NCBI RefSeq assembly: GCF_018882365.1 | Contig: NZ_JACVOP010000001.1 | Coordinates: forward strand, 1,425,341 to 1,489,340 | Direction of reading: 5' to 3' | DNA: 64,000 bases | DNA from: Polynucleobacter sp. 71A-WALBACH | GTDB taxonomy: Bacteria; Pseudomonadota; Gammaproteobacteria; Burkholderiales; Burkholderiaceae | Shown: positions 56,961 through 64,000 of the stretch, piece after piece | Layout: each line of letters begins with the position of its first letter | How positions within the stretch are numbered: position 1 is the first letter of the stretch | The notes under the pieces: generated by a model | Told to the model about the DNA's origin: nothing | Seen by the model: only the letters and a program-made list of their open reading frames with translations | Database searches by the model: none | Position numbers and translations under genes: made by a program

Positions 56961-58282
56961 GGCTGTCTGTCTGCGGTCTTAAAGCATGTCTCAGCAAATT
57001 GAGCAATATTGAGTAGTTTTTCATCCTCCTTGTAATTGCCAATCAGCTGAATTCCTAGCGGAAGCCCATTACTTGATTTAGTTACGGGAAGTGCAATTGC
57101 TGGAGTGCCTATAAAAGTCCAGAGAGAGCAAAAGATTGGGTTTCCAGTAAAGCCTAAGCCTTTAGGGGCCTCTCCGGTTGCAGGTGCCGCCAATATGACA
57201 TCCAAATTTTGAAAATATTCGACTATAGAAAGGCGCAATTTCATTTGAAGGTTTTTTGCCTTGATGTAGTCGCCTACCGAACAAGCGTTACCTTTTGATA
57301 TGAGTTCCCTCATGTCCATGCTCATGAGCTCTGGGAACTTCTCCAAATGCTTTTCATGAATCACTGCAGCTTCGCATGCCATGAGTACAGCTAAGGCCTC
57401 TATGCCATCCCAATAGCTCTGCGGGAGCGAAATTTCCTCAATGTGCGCGCCTGATTTTTCAAGCAAGGTCGCGGCAATTTGGACCGCCTCAATTTGTTCT
57501 TGGCTTAATAGGTCATCAAAGGGTGTTTTAAGAACGGCAATGCGAAGTTTAGTATTGTCCAGAGCTTCCCTTATAGGCTTTGGATGGAGCTCAGGAATAA
57601 CAATGGCATCTTCCTCCTCAATGACGGTATTTCGAAGTAAGTTAAATGCATATCTCGCATCCGCAACAGACCTTGTGAAGAATCCAATATGGTCTAGTGA
57701 GCCGGAGACTGGATGGACACCCTTGCGTGGGACAGCTCCAAAACTGGCCTTGTAGCCCACCACACCGCAATATGATGCTGGGCGAATAATGGATCCAGCA
57801 GTTTGGGATCCTAGAGCCAAGGGGACAATGCCGCTTGCTACAGCAGCAGCTGATCCGCTTGATGATCCTCCAGGGGTATGAGCGCTATTCCATGGATTAG
57901 TAGTGGCGCCAGCGTGACGCCAGGCAAATTCAGTTGTGACGCTTTTACCAAAGATGACGCCACCTAAGTTACGGATCTTTTTGACAATTTCGGCATCTTC
58001 ACTGGGTACAAAATCTTTATATATTGGTGAGCCATTAGTAGTTACAAAATCTTTAGCGGCAATGATGTCTTTAATGGCGACAGGGATTCCCTGTAATGGG
58101 CCAGACCTCGATTGACTCTGAAGATCTTTTAACGACGCTCTTACTGTAAACGCCTTTAATTCGGGCTCAACCTCATCCGCACGTGCTACGGATTGCGTTA
58201 AATAATCATCAACTTTGAGCTGGTTTTTTTGTATTAGCTCGCAGGCTTGCAGCAGATCTAGGGCTGGTTTCATATGTCTCAT
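56957..58282 (-). CDS. Amidase-signature hydrolase
   Basis: Amidase of the Ser-cis-Ser-Lys family, 441 residues. Catalytic Lys71 is in PVAIKDIIAAKD, the cis-Ser in HTPGGSSSGSAAAVASG (Ser140 region), and the nucleophile Ser164 in GSQTAGSIIRPASYCG. Members hydrolyse amides to acid and ammonia; GatA is excluded since no gatC/gatB neighbours exist and the C-terminal part differs. It may release ammonia or an acid from the imported amide. ATG 58273 (second Met) is equally possible. It is convergent with the M20 gene. Confidence 0.9.
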   Translation of the reverse strand: MRHMKPALDLLQACELIQKNQLKVDDYLTQSVARADEVEPELKAFTVRASLKDLQSQSRSGPLQGIPVAIKDIIAAKDFVTTNGSPIYKDFVPSEDAEIVKKIRNLGGVIFGKSVTTEFAWRHAGATTNPWNSAHTPGGSSSGSAAAVASGIVPLALGSQTAGSIIRPASYCGVVGYKASFGAVPRKGVHPVSGSLDHIGFFTRSVADARYAFNLLRNTVIEEEDAIVIPELHPKPIREALDNTKLRIAVLKTPFDDLLSQEQIEAVQIAATLLEKSGAHIEEISLPQSYWDGIEALAVLMACEAAVIHEKHLEKFPELMSMDMRELISKGNACSVGDYIKAKNLQMKLRLSIVEYFQNLDVILAAPATGEAPKGLGFTGNPIFCSLWTFIGTPAIALPVTKSSNGLPLGIQLIGNYKEDEKLLNIAQFAETCFKTADRQP

Positions 58283-58475
58283 GGTCGTTTTAATTAGAGC
58301 CTTTACTTTATCACCCTCGTTGGTTTTCTGTTTTTGCGCTGGTTCATAAAGGCTATTGTTTGGCCCATCCGTTTTTTCTATCTTTAAATCCTACTTTATG
58401 GCCCCATAAGTTAAATTAAAAATAAAGTTCACAACTTCACAACTTCTGTAGTATAGTACTATCAAAGGAGGGTAA
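58283..58475 (+). promoter_or_regulatory. Promoter region of the small HTH operon
   Basis: TTCACA (58428-58433) and TATAGT (58452-58457) with an 18-bp spacer make a good sigma-70 promoter. TTCACAAC is repeated in tandem at 58428-58435 and 58436-58443, and a perfect palindrome ATAGTACTAT (58453-58462) covers the -10 box, a classic place for an autorepressor. AAAGGAGG at 58464-58471 is the ribosome binding site, so the leader would be very short. The rest of the gap, 58283-58420, shows nothing recognisable. Confidence 0.55.
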
Positions 58476-58655
58476 ATGAGAAAAGCGATACCAAAGACAC
58501 ATCAAGCTTTAGATTGGATAGGGAAGGGAATGACCGCAGCTCAAGCCGCTAGGAAGATGGAAATTTCAGAATCTAGCGTTTACGCCGCCTTAAGAAAAAC
58601 CAAAGCAAAAGATTCAGGTTGTTGTCCAACGTGTGGTCACAAATTAAGGAAATAA
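58476..58655 (+). CDS. 59-residue HTH protein with C-terminal zinc knuckle
   Basis: Reads MRKAIPKTHQALDWIGKG, then TAAQAARKMEISESSVYAAL as a helix-turn-helix, then CCPTCGHKL, a single CxxC pair with a nearby His, ending in LRK. This is a small DNA-binding-type protein without a known name; the HTH resembles the DNA-invertase/resolvase or sigma-like HTH. A strong ribosome binding site (AAAGGAGG) precedes it. The stop is one base from the next start (TAAGATG), so the two genes are co-translated. Autorepression through the palindrome on its -10 box is inferred. Confidence 0.78.
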   Translation: MRKAIPKTHQALDWIGKGMTAAQAARKMEISESSVYAALRKTKAKDSGCCPTCGHKLRK

Positions 58656-58656
58656 G

Positions 58657-58953
58657 ATGAAAAAAACTCTATTAGCTATTGCCTCAATCTCCGTAGCTGC
58701 ATTTGCATATGCGAATACCTCATCTGATTCTTCGGAGTTGGTGAGCCAGCAATGCAGGATTTCCGCTGAAGCTGTTTCAACATTAAAAGGGTTGCGTTAT
58801 GGCAATACCTCCATCCGTAAGGATGTAGCTGGTCTGATTAATTTAAATCTCAAGGTGCAAGAGAATAAAGATGCGGCGCAGATGACCTTAAACCGAATGG
58901 TTGATGATCAGGTCAATACAACATCTGCCCTAGAGGCAAAGTATTGCTCTTAA
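58657..58953 (+). CDS. Small exported protein of unknown function
   Basis: 98 residues; signal peptide MKKTLLAIASISVAAFAYAN with AYA/N cleavage leaves about 79 residues. The mature part has two cysteines, one early (SQQCRIS) and one two residues from the end (AKYCS), which could make an intramolecular disulfide in the periplasm, and is helical with many Ala, Leu and Asn. No family was recognised. Starting one base after the HTH gene, it is presumably its regulated partner. Confidence 0.75.
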   Translation: MKKTLLAIASISVAAFAYANTSSDSSELVSQQCRISAEAVSTLKGLRYGNTSIRKDVAGLINLNLKVQENKDAAQMTLNRMVDDQVNTTSALEAKYCS

Positions 58954-58992
58954 GACTCGAAGAATATTGAGGTCCTTAAGAGGCAATTAAAA

Positions 58993-59015
58993 AAGGGGGT
59001 CAGTTTGACCCCCTT
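58993..59015. terminator. Bidirectional terminator between exported-protein gene and MetX-like gene
   Basis: GGGGGTCA (58995-59002) and TGACCCCC (59006-59013), loop GTT, with AAAA before and TT after. Very stable stem. The downstream T run is short on the plus strand, but the A run upstream gives U's for the leftward gene, so it fits that gene best. Confidence 0.75.
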
Positions 59016-59023
59016 ATGAAGAC

Positions 59024-60118
59024 CTATTTTTTAAGATTGAATAAGAAATCTGAAATAACTTTGTTCTGAAATGCATTCTCATCCTTGGTAGCCCCGGCTC
59101 CAGATAAGTGACCCATAGGAAGGCGATCATTGATCGCTAGATACTTAGCGCCAGGAATCAATTTTGCTGAAAGTTTTGCATCGGATTCCGGGTTGAGTAA
59201 ATCTCCAGTGCCGGCAAGAATAAGTGTCTTGGCTTTGATTGACTTTAAGGCTGCAGATGTGTCACCACCGAAGCCTTGAGTTTGACCCACATCGTGACGG
59301 TCGTAGGCTCTCGATTGCCAAATCCAATCATTGGCATCCATTCTCTTCCAGCCTGCATCCTGTATCTTCTGAAGATACTCAATTTCAGCTGCGGGAGTTG
59401 TATTCAGCTGCTCTTGATATGCGGGGGTTCTCACGATCACACCGCTAAGCCATCCCGACCACAATCTCATACCTTGTTCAACGGGCTTATCGTACTTTCC
59501 GCCTTGGTAGCCTGGGTCAGTCATGATGCTTTGGCGAAGCATTTCAAGTACGCCTGTAGTCCATGCATTTGTCTTGGCTAGCGGAATGATGGGGATGATT
59601 GCTTGCATAGAGTTCGGATAGGAGACCGCCCATTGCAGCGCTTGCATGCCACCCATGGATGCGCCAACCACGGCAACTAGTTTTTTAATTCCGAAATGAT
59701 CGGTAATGAGGCGGTACTGGCTATTAACCATATCGCGCATATTAAATTCTGGGAACTGGATATTCGGTTGTAATTTGCTATTCGATGGAGAGGTAGTTAA
59801 GCCATTTCCGATCGCATCAGTGCAAATGACGAAGTACTTATCTGTATCCAAGGCCTTGCCTGGTCCAATGAGGTAATCAATGCGATGGTGATTTCCGCCA
59901 ATTGCGGTCACCATGAGTATGGCATTGCTTTTGTCGGCATTTAAAGTGCCTTGTGTTGTGTATGAGAGTTCAAAATCTTTAATAACTGATCCATTCTCGA
60001 GGAGAAAATTACCCTCCGCATACAATTGATGGCTGGGTTCAGTAGGTTTGTGGGCAAATGAGTTGCCAGTTATACATACCAAAACCAGTAATAGTCTGCT
60101 CATAATGTTGCAATGCAT
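59024..60118 (-). CDS. Exported MetX-like alpha/beta hydrolase
   Basis: Alpha/beta-hydrolase of the homoserine O-acetyltransferase (MetX) group, 364 residues, but with a signal peptide (MSRLLLVLVCITGNSFA following MHCNI) that true MetX enzymes lack. Marks: TAIGGNHHRIDYLIG, CTDAIGNGLTTSPS, nucleophile VGASMGGMQALQWA, acid in LILAGTGDLLNPES and His in PMGHLSGAGA. Because MetX needs cytosolic acyl-CoA, an exported copy is more likely a hydrolase or esterase. AAGGAG 6 bp before ATG 60118 supports that start. The substrate is unknown. Confidence 0.85.
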   Translation of the reverse strand: MHCNIMSRLLLVLVCITGNSFAHKPTEPSHQLYAEGNFLLENGSVIKDFELSYTTQGTLNADKSNAILMVTAIGGNHHRIDYLIGPGKALDTDKYFVICTDAIGNGLTTSPSNSKLQPNIQFPEFNMRDMVNSQYRLITDHFGIKKLVAVVGASMGGMQALQWAVSYPNSMQAIIPIIPLAKTNAWTTGVLEMLRQSIMTDPGYQGGKYDKPVEQGMRLWSGWLSGVIVRTPAYQEQLNTTPAAEIEYLQKIQDAGWKRMDANDWIWQSRAYDRHDVGQTQGFGGDTSAALKSIKAKTLILAGTGDLLNPESDAKLSAKLIPGAKYLAINDRLPMGHLSGAGATKDENAFQNKVISDFLFNLKK

Positions 60119-60164
60119 TGTTGTCTCCTTTTTATTGTCTGATATTTATAACAGGAATTTTTGA

Positions 60165-60605
60165 TTGGTCCATTCATTCGAGTGCCCAGAGTGTGGCAAT
60201 CCCAGGGGATTGCTTGGAGAGTGTCGTCAATGCGGTAGTGAGGATCTTCCCATCCCACATAGCGACACCATGGTGTTAAATCTGAAGTTCGATAATCCTA
60301 GCGCTGAAGATGCTTTGGATCGACTAACTATTGGTCTGCGCCGAGCATCAGAGGTGGGTATCAAAGCGATGATCCTAATACATGGTTATGGAGCCAGTGG
60401 CGAGGGTGGCAGAATTAAATGGGCTGTACATGATGCCCTTGAAAAGAACTATTTCTCCGATCGGGTTGATGAATACCATTTCGGCGAACAAACTGCCTTT
60501 GGTAGTGAGGCCTATCATGCTCTTTTGAGAAGAAGGCCTGGATTAAAGGCCTATCTAAAGCACTTCAAGGAAGGTAATGCGGGTATGACGGTCCTAATAT
60601 TGTGA
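60165..60605 (+). CDS. Zinc-ribbon/Smr-domain protein
   Basis: 146 residues. The N-terminus has a zinc-ribbon-like Cys4 pattern, CPECG at 7-11 and CRQCG at 20-24, and the C-terminal part a small MutS-related (Smr) domain: IGLRRASEVGIKAMILIHGY and GASGEGGRIKWAVHDAL, the HGxGxxxG-type block. Smr domains can nick nucleic acids or act as RNA endonucleases, here without MutS2. Start TTG 60165 has AGGA about 10 bp before it. It is divergent from the MetX-like gene (46 bp apart). Function is unknown, but nucleic-acid binding is likely. Confidence 0.78.
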   Translation: MVHSFECPECGNPRGLLGECRQCGSEDLPIPHSDTMVLNLKFDNPSAEDALDRLTIGLRRASEVGIKAMILIHGYGASGEGGRIKWAVHDALEKNYFSDRVDEYHFGEQTAFGSEAYHALLRRRPGLKAYLKHFKEGNAGMTVLIL

Positions 60606-60671
60606 TTTTCGGTGGGAATTGCTTAGAATGGACTTATTCATCCAATTAATTGGCATTAGTAAGGAGTGGTA

Positions 60672-61007
60672 ATGACCGCTAGAAAATCAATAGCTGAACA
60701 TGAAGAGGTTCAAATTAATTCTGAAAATTTGATCAGTGATTTCAAGGCATTAATGGTAGATGCTGAAGACCTAATTAAAGCGACGGCAAACCATGAGAGT
60801 GGGCCATTTAGTGCAATTCGTTCAAAAGCTTTAGACACCCTTAATAATGCAAAAGAAAGTCTTTCTTCAGTCGAGGGAACTGTTGTTGATAAAGCTAAGG
60901 TCGTGGCCGAAGGTGCTGATGAGTTTGTGCATCGCAATCCTTGGGAGGCGGTCGGTGTTGCTGCTGGACTTGGCCTTTTAATTGGCCTCTTTATTCGACG
61001 TCGCTAG
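60672..61007 (+). CDS. ElaB/YqjD family (DUF883) protein
   Basis: 111-residue inner-membrane-anchored protein; E. coli YqjD and ElaB bind ribosomes in stationary phase and tether them to the membrane. A long helical/coiled region (about 15-85) leads to a C-terminal single hydrophobic helix with Gly zipper (VGVAAGLGLLIGLFI) and a final RRR. AAGGAG is 5 bp before ATG 60672. First gene of a three-gene yqjD-yqjE-yqjK-type operon. Confidence 0.88.
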   Translation: MTARKSIAEHEEVQINSENLISDFKALMVDAEDLIKATANHESGPFSAIRSKALDTLNNAKESLSSVEGTVVDKAKVVAEGADEFVHRNPWEAVGVAAGLGLLIGLFIRRR

Positions 61008-61013
61008 GTACTC

Positions 61014-61385
61014 ATGGCACAAGAAAACATTCTTTCCTCACTTAAGAATCTCGTCTCTACTGGGGCATCTATTGCCCAGACTCGCTTGGAGTTGATTTCT
61101 ACCGACGTACAAATTGCGCGCGCTAAGTTTCTCAGCCTTCTTGTGATGGTGATCTTCACATTATTTTTCCTATTCTTTGGCTTGGTAATGCTAGCCTTAC
61201 TTATTGTGATTTATAGCTGGGAGACTGACCGCATATTAGCCTTAAGCTTACTTACATGTGGTTTCTTGGCAATTGGCTGCATTTTGGCATTAGTAGTTTT
61301 ACGCACTCTCAAGACGATGCCTAAGTTATTTGAGGCTACGATTACTGAACTGGCTAAAGATCGCCAAGAGCTTTCAAAGCGATGA
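61014..61385 (+). CDS. YqjE-like phage-holin-family membrane protein
   Basis: 123 residues with two hydrophobic segments (about 45-70 and 80-103) as in the YqjE/'phage holin family' group, and an amphipathic N-terminus (LKNLVSTGASIAQTRLELIS). It is not a phage gene; in E. coli YqjE is encoded with YqjD and YqjK. The end overlaps the next gene by 4 bp (ATGA). Function is unknown. Confidence 0.86.
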   Translation: MAQENILSSLKNLVSTGASIAQTRLELISTDVQIARAKFLSLLVMVIFTLFFLFFGLVMLALLIVIYSWETDRILALSLLTCGFLAIGCILALVVLRTLKTMPKLFEATITELAKDRQELSKR

Positions 61386-61663
61386 GCCAAAAACTAGCGG
61401 ATCTTCAAGCACGGCAGAGAGTTCTCCAGGAGCGTGCGGCCAAAGAGCGAGCTGATTTTGCTTTACATTTCGAGCCAATAGAAAAGCCCCTATCTTGGGC
61501 TGATAAAGGTGTCGATGCTTTCAATTTTATGAAGAGTACGCCGATATTGTGGACTAGCGCATTTGCAGTCCTGGCCCATTACAAGCCTAAGCTTGCCAGT
61601 AAAGTGTTGGCCGTAGGTTGGGGCACAGTCAAGTTACTTAAAAACGCCAAGAAACTAATGTAA
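61382..61663 (+). CDS. YqjK-like protein
   Basis: 93 residues: a charged coiled N-terminal half (LADLQARQRVLQERAAKERA) and one moderately hydrophobic C-terminal part (STPILWTSAFAVLAHYKPKL). It is the third gene of the YqjDEK-like operon and overlaps yqjE by 4 bp. Assignment rests largely on context and size; the function is unknown. It is convergent with apt. Confidence 0.75.
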   Translation: MSQKLADLQARQRVLQERAAKERADFALHFEPIEKPLSWADKGVDAFNFMKSTPILWTSAFAVLAHYKPKLASKVLAVGWGTVKLLKNAKKLM

Positions 61664-61671
61664 TCCAGTCT

Positions 61672-62190
61672 CTAGGCTATTAATACTGTTTTATTCGTAA
61701 TCCCTTTTTGGGTTAGAAGACCCCCGCCATTTAAACCGGCTATCTCCAATAAGGTTAAGGCACCAGCCACCTGAAAACCTGCTTTTTGAAGTAGCTTACT
61801 GGCCGCGATGATAGTTCCACCAGTAGCCAAAACATCATCCACAATCAAAACACGCGCACCCTCTGGCAGGGTAGATTGCTGTATCTCAAGGGAGTCGGAA
61901 CCGTATTCCAGGCCATAAGATTCTCGATGGCTGGCCAGAGGTAGCTTATTGGGTTTTCGTGCCAATGCGAGCCCCTTATGGGTCTGGTGAGCCAGGGCGC
62001 TAGCAAATATAAATCCACGTGATTCAATGCCTAAAATATGGCTGTAATCGAACTGCTGGGCTAGGGTTTCAAGCTGTAGCGTAGCCTCCTTGAAGGCGAT
62101 TGGGTTGGCTAAAAGAGGGGAGATATCCCTGAAGAGGATTCCTGGCTTAGGAAAGTTAGGGACTCCAGGTAGATAATCTAATAAATTCAT
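61672..62190 (-). CDS. apt: Adenine phosphoribosyltransferase
   Basis: Purine-salvage enzyme converting adenine and PRPP to AMP, 172 residues from ATG 62190. Motifs: N-terminal GVPNFPKPGILFRDISPLLA, the flexible-loop block ESYGLEYGSDSLE, and the PRPP-binding VLIVDDVLATGGTIIAA. The GTG at 62211 is in frame but overlaps the divergent nucleosidase start. Its start codon is only 11 bp from that of the divergent nucleosidase gene, a tight shared promoter. Confidence 0.95.
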   Translation of the reverse strand: MNLLDYLPGVPNFPKPGILFRDISPLLANPIAFKEATLQLETLAQQFDYSHILGIESRGFIFASALAHQTHKGLALARKPNKLPLASHRESYGLEYGSDSLEIQQSTLPEGARVLIVDDVLATGGTIIAASKLLQKAGFQVAGALTLLEIAGLNGGGLLTQKGITNKTVLIA

Positions 62191-62201
62191 TATTGGCCGA
62201 C

Positions 62202-62765
62202 ATGAAAACACAATTACTCATTATTACCGCATTAGAGTCAGAGCTAGATAAAAGTGCCTTGCCACCAGGTGTCAACATTGTGTATTCGGGGGTTGGCAAA
62301 ATTAATGCGACAGCGGCGAGCATTCGGGCTATTCATGAATTTAAGCCTAAACGGATAGTGAACTTTGGAACCGTCGGGAAAATTAATTCCGCTCTGCAAG
62401 GCCTATTAGAAATCGGTAAAGTGATTCAGCGTGACATGATGACGGTGCCTCTGGCACCAAGAGGGCAAACTCCTTTTTGTCCCAAACCTTCCGTATATCT
62501 TTCCCTTGGCGGGGATCATACTTGTGGAACTGGTGACAGCTTTGTGACAGCGCATGATCCCTGGTTGACCTCTCAGGGTGTTGATGTAGTTGATATGGAG
62601 TTATTCGCAATTGCGAACATGGCCTACCAATTTAATATTCCCTGGCAATCCTTTAAGTATGTAACGGATGATGCCAATGCCGACTCTGGTAATGAGTGGA
62701 CTCATCGAGTTAATCATGGTCAGGAACTCTATTTAGAAAAGCTCAAAGAGTTAATAAGCGCCTAA
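62202..62765 (+). CDS. Nucleoside phosphorylase-fold nucleosidase (MTA/SAH nucleosidase-like)
   Basis: 187 residues, of the PNP_UDP/MTAN fold but shorter than E. coli Pfs (232). N-terminus LLIITALESELDK, GVGKINATAASIRAI, VNFGTVGKINSALQ and the active-site glutamate-type block VVDMELFAIANMAYQF; the acid near the end lies in YVTDDANADSG. It may release adenine from methylthioadenosine or S-adenosylhomocysteine, which apt next door (11 bp away, divergent) could salvage. A deletion relative to Pfs around the middle makes the exact substrate uncertain. Confidence 0.8.
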   Translation: MKTQLLIITALESELDKSALPPGVNIVYSGVGKINATAASIRAIHEFKPKRIVNFGTVGKINSALQGLLEIGKVIQRDMMTVPLAPRGQTPFCPKPSVYLSLGGDHTCGTGDSFVTAHDPWLTSQGVDVVDMELFAIANMAYQFNIPWQSFKYVTDDANADSGNEWTHRVNHGQELYLEKLKELISA

Positions 62766-62794
62766 GGAGCGCCTGCTACAGTCAAATATTAGTC

Positions 62795-64000
62795 ATGCAA
62801 ATGAATACTCAAAAACCCTGGTTGAAAAATTATCTCGAGGGCGTTCCCCATGAGATCGATTTAGCAGGTTACTCATCGCTTGTAGATTTAATGGAAGAGT
62901 CTTTTGAGAGCTATCCTAATCGAGTTGCAATAGAGTCGATGGGGCACAGAATCAGTTACGCTCAACTCGATATTCTTTCAAAAGACTTTGCCGCCTATTT
63001 GCAAACTTTAGGCCTCGCCTCGGGAGCGCGCATCGCCATTATGTTTCCCAATGTGCCGCAATATCTCATTGCGATGCTGGGAACTCTGCGTGCTGGCTTT
63101 ACAGTTGTTAATGTCAATCCACTGTATACCTCACGTGAACTTGAGCACCAATTACAAGATAGCGGAGCATCTGTATTGGTATTGTTAGAAAACTTTGCTT
63201 ATGTCTATCAAGGCATGGCGAATCAAGGTCTGGTAAAGAAAGTGATAGTGAGCAGCTTGGGTGAGACCCTAGGTCCGAAAGGCGTCATCATCAATCTGAT
63301 CGCTCGCCACATTAAGAAGCTGATTCCTCACTGGAGTTTTCCTTGCGTTAAATTCAATCAGGCCCTTAAGATTGGCTTTGGACATGGGTTTACGAGACCT
63401 CATCTCAGTTTAGAGAACATCGCCTTCCTGCAATACACAGGAGGTACTACGGGCATTTCTAAAGGCGCTGTTCTATTACACCGAAATATATTGGCCAATA
63501 TTATTCAAATTGAATCTTGGTTGGACCCCGCTTTAAAAAATAGACCCCAGCAACAGCTAGTTTTTTTATGCGCACTACCCATGACGCATATTTTTGCGTT
63601 AACTGCCTGCGGTCTTCTTGGAATGCGCAAGGGGGGTAAATTGTTGCTGGTTACCAATCCCCGTGACATTAACGGCTTCATCAAATTTTTGATGAAGCAT
63701 GCCGATATTAATATTTTCCCGGGCGTCAATACACTGTTCCATGCATTGGTTCATCATCCAGAATTTAAACAGGTGAAATTGCCCAATCTCTTGGTGACCA
63801 TTGGTGGTGGCATGGCGGTACTGAAGAAAACTGCTGACCTTTGGCATCAGTTTACTGGCGTACCCATTGCCCAGGGTTACGGTCTTTCTGAGACTTCACC
63901 AGTAGTTTGCGTTAATACACCGTTTGTAAAAGAATTCACTGGATCTATCGGTATGCCAGTGCCCAGCACTGATGTGTTGATTCTGGACGATGAGGGTGCA
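62795..64000 (+). CDS. fadD: Long-chain fatty acid--CoA ligase (partial)
   Basis: The first 402 residues are present; the rest lies beyond the right edge. Starts MQMNTQKPWLKNYLEGVP HEI-type N-terminus (ATG 62795 or 62801), as in FadD. AMP-binding motif LQYTGGTTGISKGAVLLHRN and adenylate block AQGYGLSETSPVVCVN are visible. Central FadD-like region IARHIKKLIPHWSFP and LPMTHIFALT. It activates fatty acids for beta-oxidation at the inner membrane. 29 bp follow the nucleosidase gene. Confidence 0.93.
   Translation, partial: MQMNTQKPWLKNYLEGVPHEIDLAGYSSLVDLMEESFESYPNRVAIESMGHRISYAQLDILSKDFAAYLQTLGLASGARIAIMFPNVPQYLIAMLGTLRAGFTVVNVNPLYTSRELEHQLQDSGASVLVLLENFAYVYQGMANQGLVKKVIVSSLGETLGPKGVIINLIARHIKKLIPHWSFPCVKFNQALKIGFGHGFTRPHLSLENIAFLQYTGGTTGISKGAVLLHRNILANIIQIESWLDPALKNRPQQQLVFLCALPMTHIFALTACGLLGMRKGGKLLLVTNPRDINGFIKFLMKHADINIFPGVNTLFHALVHHPEFKQVKLPNLLVTIGGGMAVLKKTADLWHQFTGVPIAQGYGLSETSPVVCVNTPFVKEFTGSIGMPVPSTDVLILDDEGA

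Noticed and set aside
45480..58475. Possible genomic island integrated at tRNA-Ser with a duplicated att site
   Set aside because: I found no repeat of the tRNA 3' end in the right flank and no integrase; the locus lies behind a tRNA gene but lacks proof of insertion.
61014..61385. Phage holin
   Set aside because: The family name includes 'holin', but the gene sits in a YqjDEK-type chromosomal operon with no lysis genes.

Overview
The window looks like a housekeeping-rich stretch of a betaproteobacterial chromosome, most probably Polynucleobacter or a close freshwater relative in Burkholderiaceae. This rests on moderate G+C, very tight gene packing, Burkholderia/Ralstonia-like proteins and gene orders (thrS-infC-rpmI-rplT-pheS-pheT-ihfA-merR-tRNA-Pro; sucA-sucB-lpdA-zapE; cysS-alkA-accA-tilS-lysC-tRNA-Ser), and a small Burkholderia-type H-NS protein. 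I see no insertion sequence, prophage, CRISPR array or rRNA operon. The genus is an inference from sequence familiarity, not a database result.

Layout. 1-9400: a WrbA-type quinone reductase cut by the left edge, a YihY membrane protein, a CBS-pair protein, chorismate synthase, an MFS permease, ETF-ubiquinone oxidoreductase, the two subunits of a 3-oxoacid CoA-transferase, and an unusual single-chain fusion of a zinc-type cation diffusion facilitator with an alpha/beta hydrolase. 9400-19700: relA, tRNA-Val, and the translation cluster thrS to ihfA and a MerR regulator, then tRNA-Pro and a PaaI-like thioesterase. infC appears to start at AUC. 19700-28800: an H-NS gene with a 5'-terminal mRNA hairpin, an HTH/receiver-like regulator facing the 2-oxoglutarate dehydrogenase operon (sucA-sucB-lpdA), zapE and a PHP phosphatase. 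28800-45600: trpS, a methyltransferase, dapA-bamC, a small Ala/Pro lipoprotein, a ribosomal oxygenase, slyD, cysE, trmJ, suhB, lpxH, ppiB, a TPR lipoprotein, cysS, a DNA glycosylase, accA, tilS, lysC and tRNA-Ser(GCU).

45600-58300 is the accessory part: two divergent transcription units leave a 507-bp regulatory region. Leftward are an orphan Bug/TctC binding protein, an acyl-CoA ligase, a half-size citrate-synthase/citryl-CoA-lyase-like protein and two SDR dehydrogenases. Rightward are a complete five-gene branched-chain-type ABC importer and an M20 deacylase, with a convergent amidase at the end. Together they read as an import, amide hydrolysis, CoA activation, oxidation and C-C cleavage route for an unidentified organic acid or amide. 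The citrate-synthase-like protein lacks the usual catalytic aspartate, so its chemistry is open.

58300-64000: a two-gene unit of a 59-residue HTH/zinc-knuckle protein and a small exported protein, a secreted MetX-like hydrolase, a zinc-ribbon/Smr protein, a YqjD-YqjE-YqjK-like envelope operon, apt, a nucleosidase, and fadD cut by the right edge.

The observations I would check first are the CDF-hydrolase fusion, the accessory catabolic locus with its Asp-less citrate-lyase homologue, the small HTH/zinc-knuckle operon with a palindrome on its -10 box, the hns 5'-terminal hairpin, and the cis-elements in the infC-rpmI and rplT-pheS gaps.
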